Assembly (NCBI RefSeq): GCF_964355755.1
Contig: NC_092671.1
Span: forward strand, 16,897,501 to 16,961,500
Direction of reading: 5' to 3'
From: Antedon mediterranea
Taxonomy: Eukaryota; Echinodermata; Crinoidea; Comatulida; Antedonidae
Length of the DNA stretch: 64,000 nt
Notes under the pieces: model-generated
What the model was told of the DNA's origin: nothing
Databases searched by the model: none
What the model saw: only the letters and a program-made list of their open reading frames with translations
Translations under genes and position numbers: made by a program
In this document: piece by piece, positions 9,138 to 24,100 of the stretch
Position numbering within the stretch: the stretch's first letter is position 1
How the letters are laid out: each line of letters starts with the position of its first letter

Positions 9138-12100
9138 TCACCTCTCGGTAGGCCTATTGCTGTCATGCATACCTTTAACAACAGCTTCCAAATTAAACAT
9201 TTTAAATAACATATGCTGTTGATAATTAACTGTGCCACCCTCATACACCACGGCAAAGAATGTAAACTTGCGATGGTTTATGGTTAATTCAAATGTAGTG
9301 ATGTCCGAGTATCCGGCCAAATCCTCGTGGAATATCCATGGTTCTGACCACGTTGAGCAGTCATCCTTGCTAAGACGAACAGACAGAAACTTACGTGTCA
9401 TCCTGTGGGCGGGGTTTGACATTATCATCCAGTATGTAGGATTGACTGGGTTTGAGTTTGGTGCAGGAAAACGAACAAGACCAGCCTAATAAAAATACAT
9501 AAAATAACAATAAATTCAGGATTGGATATTTATCGTATAAACTAAAAAAAATAATTAAAATGATTTAAGTACAGTATCTCTTAAATGAGGATACAAATTC
9601 AAATCTTGTACTCTCCCCAATTACAAGCCAAAAAAATTTAGTCCATGACATATAAGTCAAGTAATCTTTATTATGTTTTCAACAACTGGTATAAAAATAT
9701 ATATTAAAACCCCTCCTTTGAGAAACCCTTATTAAGGAGAGACACTTTCCCATGAAACAAATGGAAGGGAAGGAATTTGTTCCTTTAATAGGGGTTCTAT
9801 TGTATGATGACTCATTTGCTACATGGATATCGCAATTTTTTGTACAATGATCAATGCAGATACATTGTGTACTGTATATGAAATGTGAATCTCTCATAAA
9901 GGGTACAGTACATGTGTGAAAACTATGCACAGTTCATACGAATCTGTATGCTATGTAGGGGAGAAAGATAAAATAAAACAGCTTGTGTCTTCTCGGGTTC
10001 CTAAGATTACTAAACTTACTGCACACCCTCCAGCAGATGCTCTATGCCACTTGTTCTTCTTCTTCTTATAGCCAGGCTCAAAGACTGACGTTAGTAAAGG
10101 TTTTGATAGTGTAACGCCAGCATCAAAGCTATATGCTTGAGACCTTGTGTGATCAGCATCAATCGTGCGACTGTTAATACACACAGCTCCATTATTCAAT
10201 TCCACTGCCTGAAAATTATGAACAAGATTAGATATTTCTACTGTAGTTCATTGGCTAACAATTAAAATTAAAGATTTTGAGGCCTACACTTTATTACGTA
10301 ACTAAATGCTTTAGCAAAGGTATGCCTATATACATATAAAAATACTGTAGGCCTACACATAGTTTCATTATTGAACTAACCCCATTGCCTTAAGCTCTGT
10401 CTACACTATCAAACTAGTTTGAAAAAAAGAGTGTGATGTGTCTAAATATGGTAATGATGACATCATAGTGTCCACATTTGGGCACATCACATTTTTTGTC
10501 ACATACTGTGAAGTTTTGATATAATAGTGTAGACAGAGCATAATAATCATAAAACAGAGAACATAAGCCTTCATTACTAAGTTTCATTATTAAACTTTAT
10601 TGCCTAACAATTCTAACACCCGTATTCTTAAACCGGACTTTAGTTGTAGTTCGAGCTAAAACCTTAAAAATGACGTCATTTTAATTCATAAACCGAACTT
10701 CAACTAAATCGCCGACTAATTCAGGCCAACCTCGACTAAATCGGGACGGATTTTGGTCGATTTTTTTAGTCCTGGAGGGGGCAGGCTAAATGGTCGACTA
10801 AATGGTTTTTAAACAATGTTTATGAAAAACGTAACAGTCATTGAGTTTTTATATTGGCCAGATATTGAAGAATGAAATAACTATCTTTATATTAGCTTAA
10901 TTAAATATACATTGGTATAAGTTATAATAATGAAAATCATCTTTATTTACAACCGTATACAAATTACATTATTTTCTTTGCGCAAGTCCTACGTCACGCC
11001 ATTGCGACAATGGCAGATGAGGAAATTAACCACGCGATGGAATGTTTAGGGGGCCTAGCGCTTTCTTGTCACACTATGAAGTGCGTGGTTCGTCGCGATC
11101 ATACTTTGGCTGCTCCTCAAATACTCTCTTGTCATTGGCCAATGTATAGCCTTTGTTACCCAGACGTGTGCAACTCGACTAAAAGCTTGACTTCATTAAG
11201 TCGAACTGCAAAATTTGACTACTTTGTTTATGAATCGGTCTTGAAGTAATAACTCAAACTCCTTTTTTAAGTCGAACTAAAGTCCGGTTTAAGAATACGG
11301 GCGTAATACTTTTAATAGGTACGCCTGCATACATGGTTAATTATTTTACATGGTTAGGAATAAGTAAGTAATGTAAGCTTACGCAAATCTTAATTATTAT
11401 TTAACTTTACTGTCTACAAACCGCCTGGAAACTGCCTGGACAGAACACTCATTAAGGTCTTCTTGTCAAGGCAGGTAGTGGGGTATGTGAAACAAGCAGC
11501 CCTAGTATTTAATTCACTGCGCTGTGTAGAAATTATGTAAATAACATTTTGTAAAGCCATGCAAAAGGAGATATACTTTATATATCATCCAAGACAACAA
11601 AATATGACAAAGCTATTAAAAAAACTGATAACAGCTTTTTAATATTTTTGTTAGATTCAAGAAGCTAGTAGTTTACAGTACCAAAATAGAAATTCGGAAC
11701 AATCCCTCCTTGAGACACCCCTATTAAGGGAACATCCCTATTAAGACGTTGGGTCCCGAAAGTGTCCCTTTAAAAGAGCTTATATGATTGTGATTACCTG
11801 GACTTCATTTGGCTGGATTGGGATTCCCTGCTGATCTTCCGTGTAAGGGGTTGATCCACCAGCGTGCCAGGAAACACCGCCGTCATCACTGTAGAATATA
11901 TTGCAGTAGTTGGTACAGTTTCTACAGAGATGAGGATATTCTCCTGAAATGTAGTTTTAAATTAAATAATGTTTAAAACACAAAGCAACATATGCAAATC
12001 TTTTTAATATAAATTGAATGTGGATTTATTTTAATTAATATGCATTAAGTAAATTTAATCATGTATTGAGCACAAATAAATGCATTTTCAAAAGCATTGT

Positions 12101-15100
12101 TGTTATCTCTGAATGTCATTGTAAATATAATTATAAGCAGTAGCTCCAGGTAATGAATCTATAGCTTGTTGTAATTTGCATGCCTTTCAATCCAAAGATA
12201 CAAGGTGTACTCCTGGCCCAGCGCCAGGGTTCACTTCTGGCCTAGTGCCATGTTTCAATCCTTACCTGGAATTGGCAAGTTACTTTGGATATGTATGAAA
12301 TAAAAATTAAGAAAATCAAAAATTAAAAACAGTACTTACTGCTATATCTATCTACTTGAAAATAATTGCCTGGTACTATAATGCGACCACAGCTTAACTG
12401 TATAGAATGACCAGGCCCTGATAAAAAGGAAAAGAATCAAATAAAAAAGTGCATAAATCAAATGACTTCAGCACAATATACTTATTAGTATAATATTCGT
12501 TCTTCTATAGCGCTTATTGCACAATGTTCTAAGCGCTTCACATTATTACCCCTGTCATTTTTTGGGATCAAGAGCGTATGGAAACATACTCCAATAATGC
12601 AGCTAGTAATCGGTGCGAAGACAATAGACAGATTCAGGAATCTGGGGTATAATCTAAATCAAAAATTTCACACAAAAATGGTCCATGTAGACAAAGTACA
12701 TTTTAGCTGGTTGCTAAATTGTATACGAAAGTGGGACTCCTGTATAGTGTACAAATAATGCATGAGTGCATTAGTGGAGATACGGCGCACTCGAGGGTAT
12801 TTACAATTGCACAAATAATGCATGAGTGCATTAGTGGAGATACGGCGCACTCGAGGGTATTTACAAATAATGCATGAGTGCATTAGTAGAGATACGGCGC
12901 ACTCGAGGGTATTTACAATTGCACAAATAATGCATGAGTGCATTAGTAGAGATACGGCGCACTCGAGGGTATTTACAATTGCACAAATAATGCATGACTG
13001 CATTAGTAGAGATACGGCGCACTCGAGGGTATTTACAAATAATGCATGAGTGCATTAGTAGAGATACGGCGCACTCGAGGGTATTTACAATTGCACAAAT
13101 AATGCATGAGTGCATTAGTAGAGATACGGCGCACTCGAGGGTATTTACAAATAATACATGAGTGCATTAGTAGAGATACGGCGCACTCGAGGGTATTTAC
13201 AATTGCACAACATTGTATTGTACTCCAGTGCATGATAGTGAAAAATTAAAGACAGGGCTGCAAATTAAGGGGTATTTGGTCGCATTTGCGACCTAATTTT
13301 TCTGTTTGCGACTAAAGCAACAGAATAGGTCGCGCATAGCGCGACAAGATCGTCTGCTTGTGCGAGTTGTTTCAAATTGAAGTCAGGTGTGTTTTCCCTA
13401 TTTAACTGTGTTGTAATTTAATCTCTCTCTACTCTTACGGAAGGCTCAGGAGTTTCCACTAGTCACCGCCGCCGCAAAGGAGTCAGGTTCATTCAAGCGT
13501 ACAAAGCCCCTAAACATTTTACACTCGTTGTGATTGGAAGTTCGTCCATTTATTGTATGCTGCCTTACCCAATCACACAAAAGGACACCAAATACACAGC
13601 ACAGTGTGACGCGCGGGCGACACAAACCTCGTGGAAAAATCACCTCCGTTTTAAAGAAGGAATATAAAAAAACAATTGTACCGCCGTACACAGAAGTTAG
13701 CCAGGGCGGGCGCGGCAGATACTAAGGATTGTCGCCGCGCAGCCATCAGCATTTTTTAGGCAGTATAATGGTTCATGATTACTAAATAATGTAATTAATG
13801 ATATATATAATAATATCTATTCATTATATAGATTAAACAGCAGTATTGTTTATCAGTAGATTTAATACTTTATTCCAGATTCTGATTATCGAAAATTATA
13901 TATCAGAGAAAATACCGCAGCTTTTCCTACGAAGTAGCTTCGTAGATAAAACAGGCTACGTTGTTGGCTTTGTAGGTTACATTGTTTGGCTTCGTTAGTA
14001 ACCTCAATAAACAACCTCACGATGTTCTATAGTAAGTAAGGTGTGAAAACTATTATTTAATGTGTTAATTTTGACTGGCGGAGGAGGACCAATTTGTACA
14101 TTACTAAGAAATATATAATATAATATTTTTTATTCGTAAATGTTTCATTCGTGTGTGTTTTTTTACTCTCAACAACGGTGAATATAAATTTCCTACAATG
14201 TATACGAGACACGATCCAACACAATGAACTATGCCAACTAATAAAAATAATATAGCGAACGTCCAGTCGATCCAAAAACATGCAAACAAAAAGATCGTAA
14301 ACAATTCATTCTAAATATAGTATCAGAACGTTCAATCGGTCGCTCAAAAAGACTGCCGACAGAAGATCGTAATTAATACAGACCTAGTTTTTTGGTCACA
14401 TGTCATGAAACGCGATACTCTGTTTTACCACGTGGCTACAAAACAGAGTACCTGAATTTTGCGTCACATGAAACGTAATACAGCTCTATAAACTGTTCCC
14501 ACGATTCGCACGTTTTTCCCCTCCAAATTCTGGTCGGGCCTTTTATCGTAATAATAATTTACAAAGGCCTATGTTAAATCTTAACATGGAATATATATTT
14601 ATTTTGCATATATTTTGTTTGCGTCCTAGCCAAGGTGTTGTTGTTTTTATAATTCGCTAAACCAAGGTAGGATTGAATGGCCGGATTGAATCATGTAGGC
14701 CGCCGAAACTCTCTCTGCGTGAGTTGAGGGCCTTGGGCCCGATGTCGTCTCGTCGGCGGATGTCCTGCCAAATTAGGACAACCGATGTGTAGGGCGGCTA
14801 CAAAAATTAACGTCTTCTACTAGGATTTTAATTAGCCAACAAATACATGTTTGTTTCCATTATTCATGCTCCTAAAGGCGATGACATTGGTGTATCGACG
14901 CGTAGATATTATCATAAACAATACATCGTAGGCAACGAACAATACTTTGTAAATTGCAGGATACGTTTAGAGAACAATGACCTACGGTCTATTTACGCGT
15001 AGGCTACGAAAGGTTACGCGTATATACTGTACAAAGCAGTAATTTCTTTCCGTACCGTAAAAAGAATAAATCTTGCGTGAATATAAGTGGCGCATCAGGA

Positions 15101-18100
15101 CCAGTGCCTAAAATGTGCATAACCCAATTTATGTGCTCAGAAATCGATTGAAACAACATATAATTACTTAAAAATCCCCACCCCCCCAAGCGCCGGGGGG
15201 GGGGGGGGGGCTTTTATTTTTATACCTCCTCCCCCCCCCCCCCAACTAAACTAAAAACGGATCTGCGCGGATGGGGTTTGAGGGAAGGGGGTTGTTGTCG
15301 ATGAAAAGGTGCTACTAAAAAAATTGGTGGTGCTACCAAAAATTATTATGAGCCATCATACAAATTTGATAGTGCTACCAAGTAAAAAAGTTAATTTGCA
15401 GCCCTGAAAGAGCACACACGTGACTTATTTCAGCACGTCTGATTGGTTTACATCCTTGTTGAATGTTATAAAAATGAATAAATATCATAGGTGATGATTT
15501 TAAATAACATTCTTTACCTGGAACAAATAAGGTTGGAAATGGCTCTAATCTAGCTATTGTGCTGTGTGTTATAGACACTGGATCAGTCCAGGATAGACCT
15601 AAATCATAACTCTGTAAAAGTAAAAACAATTAATTATTATATTGAACGACTTATATAAATAATGGTATTCAATATGGTATTCTAACTACATACATCAGAT
15701 AGTTGTTTCCCTTCGAACTCCAGCATCTGCCAAGAGTCACTATTAGGAAATTACACAACTATGACTAAATCGCAACACATACCATTTTAATTATCATTCA
15801 TGCGTGCATACAAAATGCATACCATTCATTGTTAGTGATAAACTTAAAATGACAGTATTATTCTTGTTGGAATAAATCATCATTTCACATGCCTTTTACT
15901 ACAGACAAATGTTATATTTATCCCTTGTCTAAACTATACAATACAAAAGTTAAGTATCCACCACAGGATATCATTACACACTGTAACTTTTTACTTAATT
16001 GTTACTTAATTAATATATATATTATTATTGTATGTTGTGAATACTATTAGCATTTTGCAAAGCACGCTCGTTGAGTTTGGGCACTCTTTGTGTTCATAAT
16101 CAGTGTATCATGTCCCGCATACCTGGCTCAGCCTATATATTGTGCCAGTTCTGCAGTACATTTCATTTCGAAACCTGAGCTGCACTGACGAGATCTAATA
16201 AGATTGAACCAGTACTGTCTGCAGATTGGATATTATACAAATAATGAATGTTTATGAGTGTAATGGTACAAATAATGGCATGAGGTGAATGATGAAAGGT
16301 TATATCAACGAGGCAACGCCGAGTTGATATAACTTTTCATCATTCACCAAATGCCTTTATTTTTACCATTACACGAATATAAAACATTCATTATTTGTTT
16401 TATATAACATATAAATAGATTCCTGTCATTTGAATCAAAAAAAGGTAGCCCTAGTCAACAAGAGGCCTACATTTCATTCACAATTGATTAAAACAGTAAC
16501 ATTTGGTTTTTAATATTATATTAAATGTTATATTTATATGGATTTTATAAACACTCCTACTTTAGTGTTAATTATGACAACAAACAACCAAACAATCCTA
16601 AAACGCCTAGGCTAGGCCTAGCCTAATACTAACAGGCCTAGCTAGGCTAGACCTATGAAATTAGTACATATATATCTCCAAATCGTAAACCAAAATCTGC
16701 TGCTGTTGCATATCTCGCGGTGGTGTTTACAAACAACAGAGGCAGGACAACAGGTGGCGCTGTTGTATTTCACAGTAATTTTTATATACTAGATTTTTTT
16801 TCATCCGCGAAACATTTTTTTTTTCGTACACAAAAATGTTTAAAAAAGTACTATTAAACGATTGTTTAATAGTGCATACTATTGCACGCCATGTGACCCA
16901 CAATCGTCCAATCAAATGACAGGAATTTATTTAGGTGTTATATAATATTGTATATATATTGCTTATATATACTGTAAATTGTGGCCTTGAGGAAAAAAAT
17001 ATAAATTAGTATCTTGAATCAAATTAAACATCTGACAAAATGTTCAGATCAGTATATAAAATACTAAATAAACAATCATGAGTGATAATGAATTTTCCTT
17101 ACTTACCTTAACTACATATACATCAGATAGCTGTTTCCCTTGAAACTCAAGCATCTGCCGAAAGTCCATATCAGTAGGAAAGGTACTGAACACAACTAGT
17201 ATAACATCACGTTGTTTATCTACTACCGGGCTTGGATTCATAGTCCTGACGAAGGTATAAACAAAAGAATTATTTCAATCAATTGAAGACAGTAAAATCC
17301 CTGAAAACATGACTGTACTACACAACATTTAAATAAAGTGTTATTGAATGTCGCTCTAGCATAACATGACATTGTTTATCTACTACAGGGCTTGGATTCA
17401 CAGACCTGACAAAGGTATAAAGAAAACAATTCAATCAATTATTAAAGGCACTAAATCCTTGAAAACATACGACTGTACTATACACAACATTAATAAAGTG
17501 TTATTGAATGTCGCTCTAGCATAACATGACATTGCTTATCTACTACATGGCTTGGATTCACAGACCTGACAAAGGTATAAAGAAAAGAATTCAATCAATT
17601 ATTAAAGGCAAAAAATACCTGAAAACATATGGCTGTACTACAACATTGATAAATTATTATCAAATCATCTACATTCATATTCTATTGTATTGGTTTATTG
17701 ATCAGGTGCTGTTTTAATGTTGATTTAATGTTTGTTACACAAATTAGATTATTGTGTGTTTAATATAAATAATTTACACAACTGTACACTACAAAATCAA
17801 CTCTAATATTTGGAACATACAGTATTAATCATTATTGAGCACTAACTCGCAGTACAATTATCTACTGATAGTAAAGCCTCTGGCTAGCAAACATATCGCA
17901 GATGCAAAAATGGTGTACTTGTATATGCTAAAATAGAAGGCTATTTTAGCTATCTAATCCCCCTATCCAGCTAATTTGAAAATATTATGAAAGATCCTAC
18001 ACATACATTACTGTTGCAATTTTAATAGATCTGGCATTAGACTAGGACCCACAAAAACCAATCTATGTACAGGAAGTCGTTTGTTGTAAATAAAATATGT

Positions 18101-21100
18101 ACAATTCTAATGGTTGACAATAAATCTTATTTTGAATTTTAATTGTTTCAATAGTATTTTACAGGGCCTATGGCGTTTCTGCAATCTGAATTTTTTAATA
18201 GTTAACAGTATTTTAACATAGGCCTATAAATAGTATTTTAACATTACCTTTTGCAATTTGATGTATTTTTCTTTGTTGTCTTATCTATATATAAATTTAC
18301 GTAAGGGCAAAATTCGGTAAATCTCGGTTTATTTCTAGAATTTCTACTCGATGGTTGGTTCATACTTTCGGTACTGATTTTAACCATCTGATGTAACCCT
18401 GTTTACTAATTAAATTGAGTTAGGTAATTAGTTATTGACGATTAAAACGAATTTAGGTTCAACGATTTGCCCCAAATAGGGGTGTTTTCCGATCGTGGTA
18501 TACACTGTCTAATGGATGTCCATCTTGAAAAATACCCGCCACAAAAATACGAGGAGGCTTCGCATTTTCCTATCTCCTCCTACGATAATTGTTTTTAATA
18601 GCTGAAAACTGGTTGAACAGCTAGAGTACAGCATCATAATGTTGAAGACAGGCCGATTTTCTTAAAAAAATACTATTTTGATAGATTTAATATACGATTA
18701 TACAAATGTATTGATTTGCGATGAATGGAACATTCCAATCTCTGTTTCACAAGTGTCTATTCCCTCAGGCGTCGTAAAGGCAAGTACAGTACTGTATACT
18801 CGAAATTCGATCCATTTTTGTTTTCAATCTGTGCTGCAGAGGTTGGATATAATTCAACAAAGTATTACTTCGCAATGTTTTACTGTGTTTAGTGGTATAT
18901 TATTTGTAAAACATGAAAGCAATTAATATTTCGTTACTAAATGGATAAAGAATATATTTTAACATTGTTCCTCTTTGCACCCATCCTCTTCCCCATCCCT
19001 CAACCCTAATGTTACATACAAAACACAAATTAAGTTTGTTTAAATTTGACTTAAACAATTGGTCTTATTTGTGATAAGTTTCTCTTTCGGAAGTAATAGG
19101 GTGCTGATTTTAGTTGAGTACATAAATCACAGTGTCTATTTATTCGTTCCTGTACACGACATGTATTATTGTCCTGCGGTACGTACATTTGAAATCGCCA
19201 GTTTTTTAACGCTGAAATTATTATGTATTCGAGAACCATCTGTGGGCACGACCTAGATGGTACGCGAGCGAAGCGAGCGTACCATCTAGTTGTCTTAATT
19301 ATGTCAAGAAAAACAAATTTCCATTTTAAAGTGGACCAATAAAATTTCTTGAATTTGAATAATTACTGGTGTACTGGTGCATCTTATCCCCTGCCATAAT
19401 GGACAGATGAATGAGCACTGTTTGGTGTAAGTTTGAAAAGAAGGGAAGATAGAAGATTGTTGTATGTGTCTTTGAGATGGTTATAGTATAAAGTGCAATA
19501 TAAAAAATACAAATACATTACATTCCATTTTATATCCAGGGCTATTGAATTTGGATGTTGAAACTTACCTGACATATGGCAGAGAGGCAATTACCTGAAA
19601 CCTCTCCCATTCCACCTCTAATCCTTGACGAATTCCTCGTCTTAAAACAAGTTTCATTCGGCCATAATCTTGGCTACCTTCTAATCTTGCCTCGCAGAAA
19701 ACAAAAAATATATCTCGGTGGTAAACTATTGCTGGTATTCTAATAAAAAATAAAGAAAATTTGAGTTTATTTACACTTAATAAAAAGTAAGCTTTGTGGT
19801 TGAAACGGCTGCTTATTAAACCCAAAGCAACATGGTTAAAATTTTAGCTAATTTATCAAGATTCAGTATCTCTCATAGCTGTTACGGAGCTTTGAATTTG
19901 CGACGACCGACAACTAACCTAGGTCAGGTCAATTGATTGTCGTCAGTCAATGCCTGGACCTAGCTAGCAGAAACTATCAAATCTGCATCGAGGTGAGGAG
20001 CCAGGACACACGTCTCAATATTTCTGCATGCGCACAATGAACTAACATGACGTAGTTTGGTCATCGGTCATACTGTAGCTAAGCTCCCTATTAATACAGC
20101 CTCTACTCATACAAAAAAAGAAAGTATGCGGTCGTTTTTCAAGTTTACTTGCTGTTGGACTTTTTTTTAAACTGTCTATACATACAAAATAACATTTACA
20201 AGTTGGTCTTTCCTATTTACACAGATTTCTTATCTCTTAAAACATATTCTACTTCTCTGTCTCGGTTTTACTTTACTATTGTAAAGTATAGACACATATC
20301 TTATCAATCACGCATCACATACTGTAATATACTAGTATAATATATATTCCATTTAAAATGTTATTTATTATTGTACAATTCTTTAAAAAATCATTCCTTA
20401 CCTTGCCTTAAATAATGTGAAGGAAGGTGAATCATATATAGATTGCGTATAAATAACTGAAAATATAAATTATTAAATCATTTAATCACACTGTACATTA
20501 TATCAGGAAGTTGTTACTCCCTGATTATATTATGCATACTTTGATATTATACTAATATCTAATAATAAAAGCCTCACAAGCATAGTATTCATACAATCAC
20601 CACCTTAGATTTACATTGTATTGTTCTAATCAAATGTCAACAATGTTTTAAATATAATTATTAGCCTGTCTCAATTGTTAAGACTGTATAAAGCAGGCTT
20701 GGAGAATTTGAACCCTGTGATTATTTTAAATTCACAATTACAATATATTGTACTTTTATTATATACTGTATGTTTTTAAAATTAATTTACACATTCAGTA
20801 TATTCATTAAGGCATATTCATACAATACACCATGCTTAATTGTAATGATCAATAAAGTGTTCTTTTACAGTAGTAAAGCATAAAGAAATATAAGCATCTT
20901 TTATTTTAGCTTCTAGATTTTTTTATTATTTACAATTTACATTTCCTGTGAATGTTCTCATACTCATTGCAGCTGTGTAATTCTGATTATCAAATATTGA
21001 CATAAAAAATGTGAATATGGCAGCGAATATTAATTCTTCTTTTTTAAAAATTTTATTTATTTGTTGGAGTGGCACGCCTAACATGGCAACAGAAGCTGTT

Positions 21101-24100
21101 GGACTCTTTTGCCACTTCTTGGCGCAATCAATCTGTTGTTGTTGTCTGTTTATGTTTGCCAAAATTAATAAAATGAAATTAATATTATAATTATTCTTCA
21201 CTGCAACCAAAGATTTTTTTTTTCTCTTTTGTTGGGGTCACTCACATTTATTCATTCTGTTAATGTTATACGGTACCTTATACAAAAATATATATATTAT
21301 ACATACATTTTTGTAAAAATATAAAAAGAATAAAATTCAATGTAACCAAAGGTAATAATAAAAAGAGAGAGAAAAAAACCAATAAGCAGTGAAAAGAAAT
21401 GGAAACAGGTGGCAAGCATCCCTACACTACACCCCCAACTACCTTTAAAGGCATCATAATATTGAAAAATCACATAATTACCTCCGCCAAGGAGGTTATG
21501 TTTTCACCCCTGTATGTTTGTGTGTTTGTGTGTCTGTGAACAGCCTGGAGGCCACAGTTTTTATCCGATTCTCACCAAATTTGGCCACAATGATCTATGC
21601 CCCAAAAGCTCGGACGAGTTCGAATTTGAGGGGAAAAGGTCATAGGTCAAGGTCACAACTAACAAAAAACTATTTTACTGCCTAGAGACTACAGTTTTTA
21701 TCCGATTCTCACCAAACTTAGCCACAATGATCAATGACTCATCATATAATTGTGGTTACATTTTGAAGGATCAGGGTTAAAGATCAAGACCCACAAAAAA
21801 AAAAAATAATTTAAAAAAAAACCTCAGCGGGACTTGAACCAGGGATCTCAACTGTAAGAGGCTGGATACATAACCATTACACCAAACTCTCATCCACTAC
21901 TTTGTAGTGTGCAGTTAGCCTATTTACACTTAGAACTAATAAAAAGTGTAAAAAAAACAAAAAAACATTTTCAAGGGGAATTTTATGTAGGGGAATTTTA
22001 CAGTAGGCGGAGGTTTGTACTCTCTGAGTACCCTCTAGTTTATCCCATATGTACATACTGTACATGGAAAAAAAATGTGATTTTCATATTAATAGAATAA
22101 TTGCGAACTTGGCCTTTGAAACACAATCTATAAAACAGGTGTGGCTGTGCTGAATCACATTATAATGTTTGTTAAAGACGTTTTTATTATAAACATTTTG
22201 TTCTTTATTTTTTATTTCATGGCAATACAAAGCATCAATAATAGGTTGAATATAACATAAACAAGTTTTTAAATATGCATTAACTGGGTACAAGGCTGTG
22301 TACTTACTACTACAAGGTAATATGTTTTGAATCATAATTTAATGTACAGTACTAAGTAAGAAGCTTACCTTTAGATGGTGTCTGCCAACCTTTATTTAGA
22401 TCTAATGAATGCATTGTAAAATTATCAAATAAAGGATTCACTTTAAGCGTGCTATTTACATCAGCAAAAGGTGTTGAACATTTCTCTGCAATAAAGTAAA
22501 AAAAAATAAACAAATGTGACATATAATATTCTGTAATATAGCAACATTAATTCACCTTGTAACATTAACAATAATCAAAGACAGATCGTGTTTGCATTAG
22601 TTTGTGTTTTGATTACCTGTACATAAACATCTTGTGCCTACATTTAAATCTAATATTTTAACATTTCTTCTAGAAAGACGTATATGAACCTGTTATTGAA
22701 ATCAACTTCATAGTGAATCATCATCATCATCATCTATATTTAACGCTACTAAATATTTTGCATTATGTGTTCACATTTGGCACACTGATGTTTATAGATG
22801 GGCCGCACACGATAGGCTATGTCACTTTCCTGAATTTTAAGGAAACACTAAAAAAAGGCAAAAAATAGCAGTAATTTGACGTCTCAGCGACCATGTTATG
22901 TCACAAACGACGCAACCTCCTCCATTGTGTAAAATTTAAATGAATAAACTTAACAATTCATGTTTCCGCACAATGTGTTTCATTCGATTTGTGTCCAATT
23001 TTTTATTTTATCCCTATGTATCAAAAAATAATTAATACACCACTAAAAACACCCAAAATAATATAGTTTGGCATTTTATACTTTGTTATGTGTTTGCATG
23101 CATCATCTAATTCACACAGCACAATTTTTCTTTAGCGTCTTTTATTTTCATAAAATCTGAAGTGAACAGTCAAAAGTAAAGTAAGTCTAAAGTTCCATAT
23201 CCACTATTGCTTTAATGTTTTAGCCTACATATATTTTAAAGTGAAGGGATAGTGTATAACAGATCAATGGCCGTAAATACAGTAGTTCCGAATTTTATTC
23301 GTGATAATTTGTTTTTATTTTAATAATTTACTTTAATCAGAGTGCGCTTTTATACTTGCCCATGCAAAGTATATAACCACATATTAAGGCAGAAGAAGAA
23401 GACAGTGTGGAGCACGGGTTACTGCTAGTTTATTATAATTATATTTTTCAGTTTTTATCTTTTTTTTAGAACTTTCTTTTTGTATTGTATACATATACAG
23501 TAAATTGCAAAAAAAAAAAGGTAAAAACACACTTTTTGTTTTTTCAACCCATGGAGAAATGTCTCCATGCTCACCCGAAGGGTTATTTAACAGATAGGGG
23601 TTGGCTGTAGTGTTAAAACATATATTCTATTCTACTCATTTGGTTATATAATAAGGAAAGTGTCTCCTTTATAGAGTATACAGTACAAAAGGTTCTAATG
23701 TAACATATTTCAAAATAGATCATTAATTGAAATAAAAAAATCTTGTATGACGTATTGATCATTAATTTGTACATGAATTTGAAACTGTTTCATTAACCAG
23801 CGAACAGTAGCTAGTTTTGAAACTCTAAATTATACATGGATTCTTCAAAAGTAAACTTCATTATCTTTGGAATGACTTTGGTAACATATGCAAGTTGTGG
23901 ACATATTAGTTTTTAATGAGTTAATATTCTGAATAGACTGACTGCTAATATATACAATTACATTATACTGTAATACTGAAATCAAGTAGACTGTAATGAT
24001 TAAGAGTTCTATTAGTTGTGAAGCAATATAAACCAGCCTAAATCAATATCTTAATGTACACAAAAGTAAACGAACCCATTGAAATAAGGCCTCTTTAAGT

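Noticed and set aside
11010-11249. 79-codon frame inside the Harbinger-like element
   Set aside because: No transposase or Myb-like features are readable and its end overlaps the terminal inverted repeat.
12668-13233. Repetitive frames over the 52/60-bp array
   Set aside because: They reflect the tandem repeat only.
13446-13725. Small overlapping frames inside the hAT-like element
   Set aside because: Both strands are open over the same GC-richer patch and neither shows transposase motifs.
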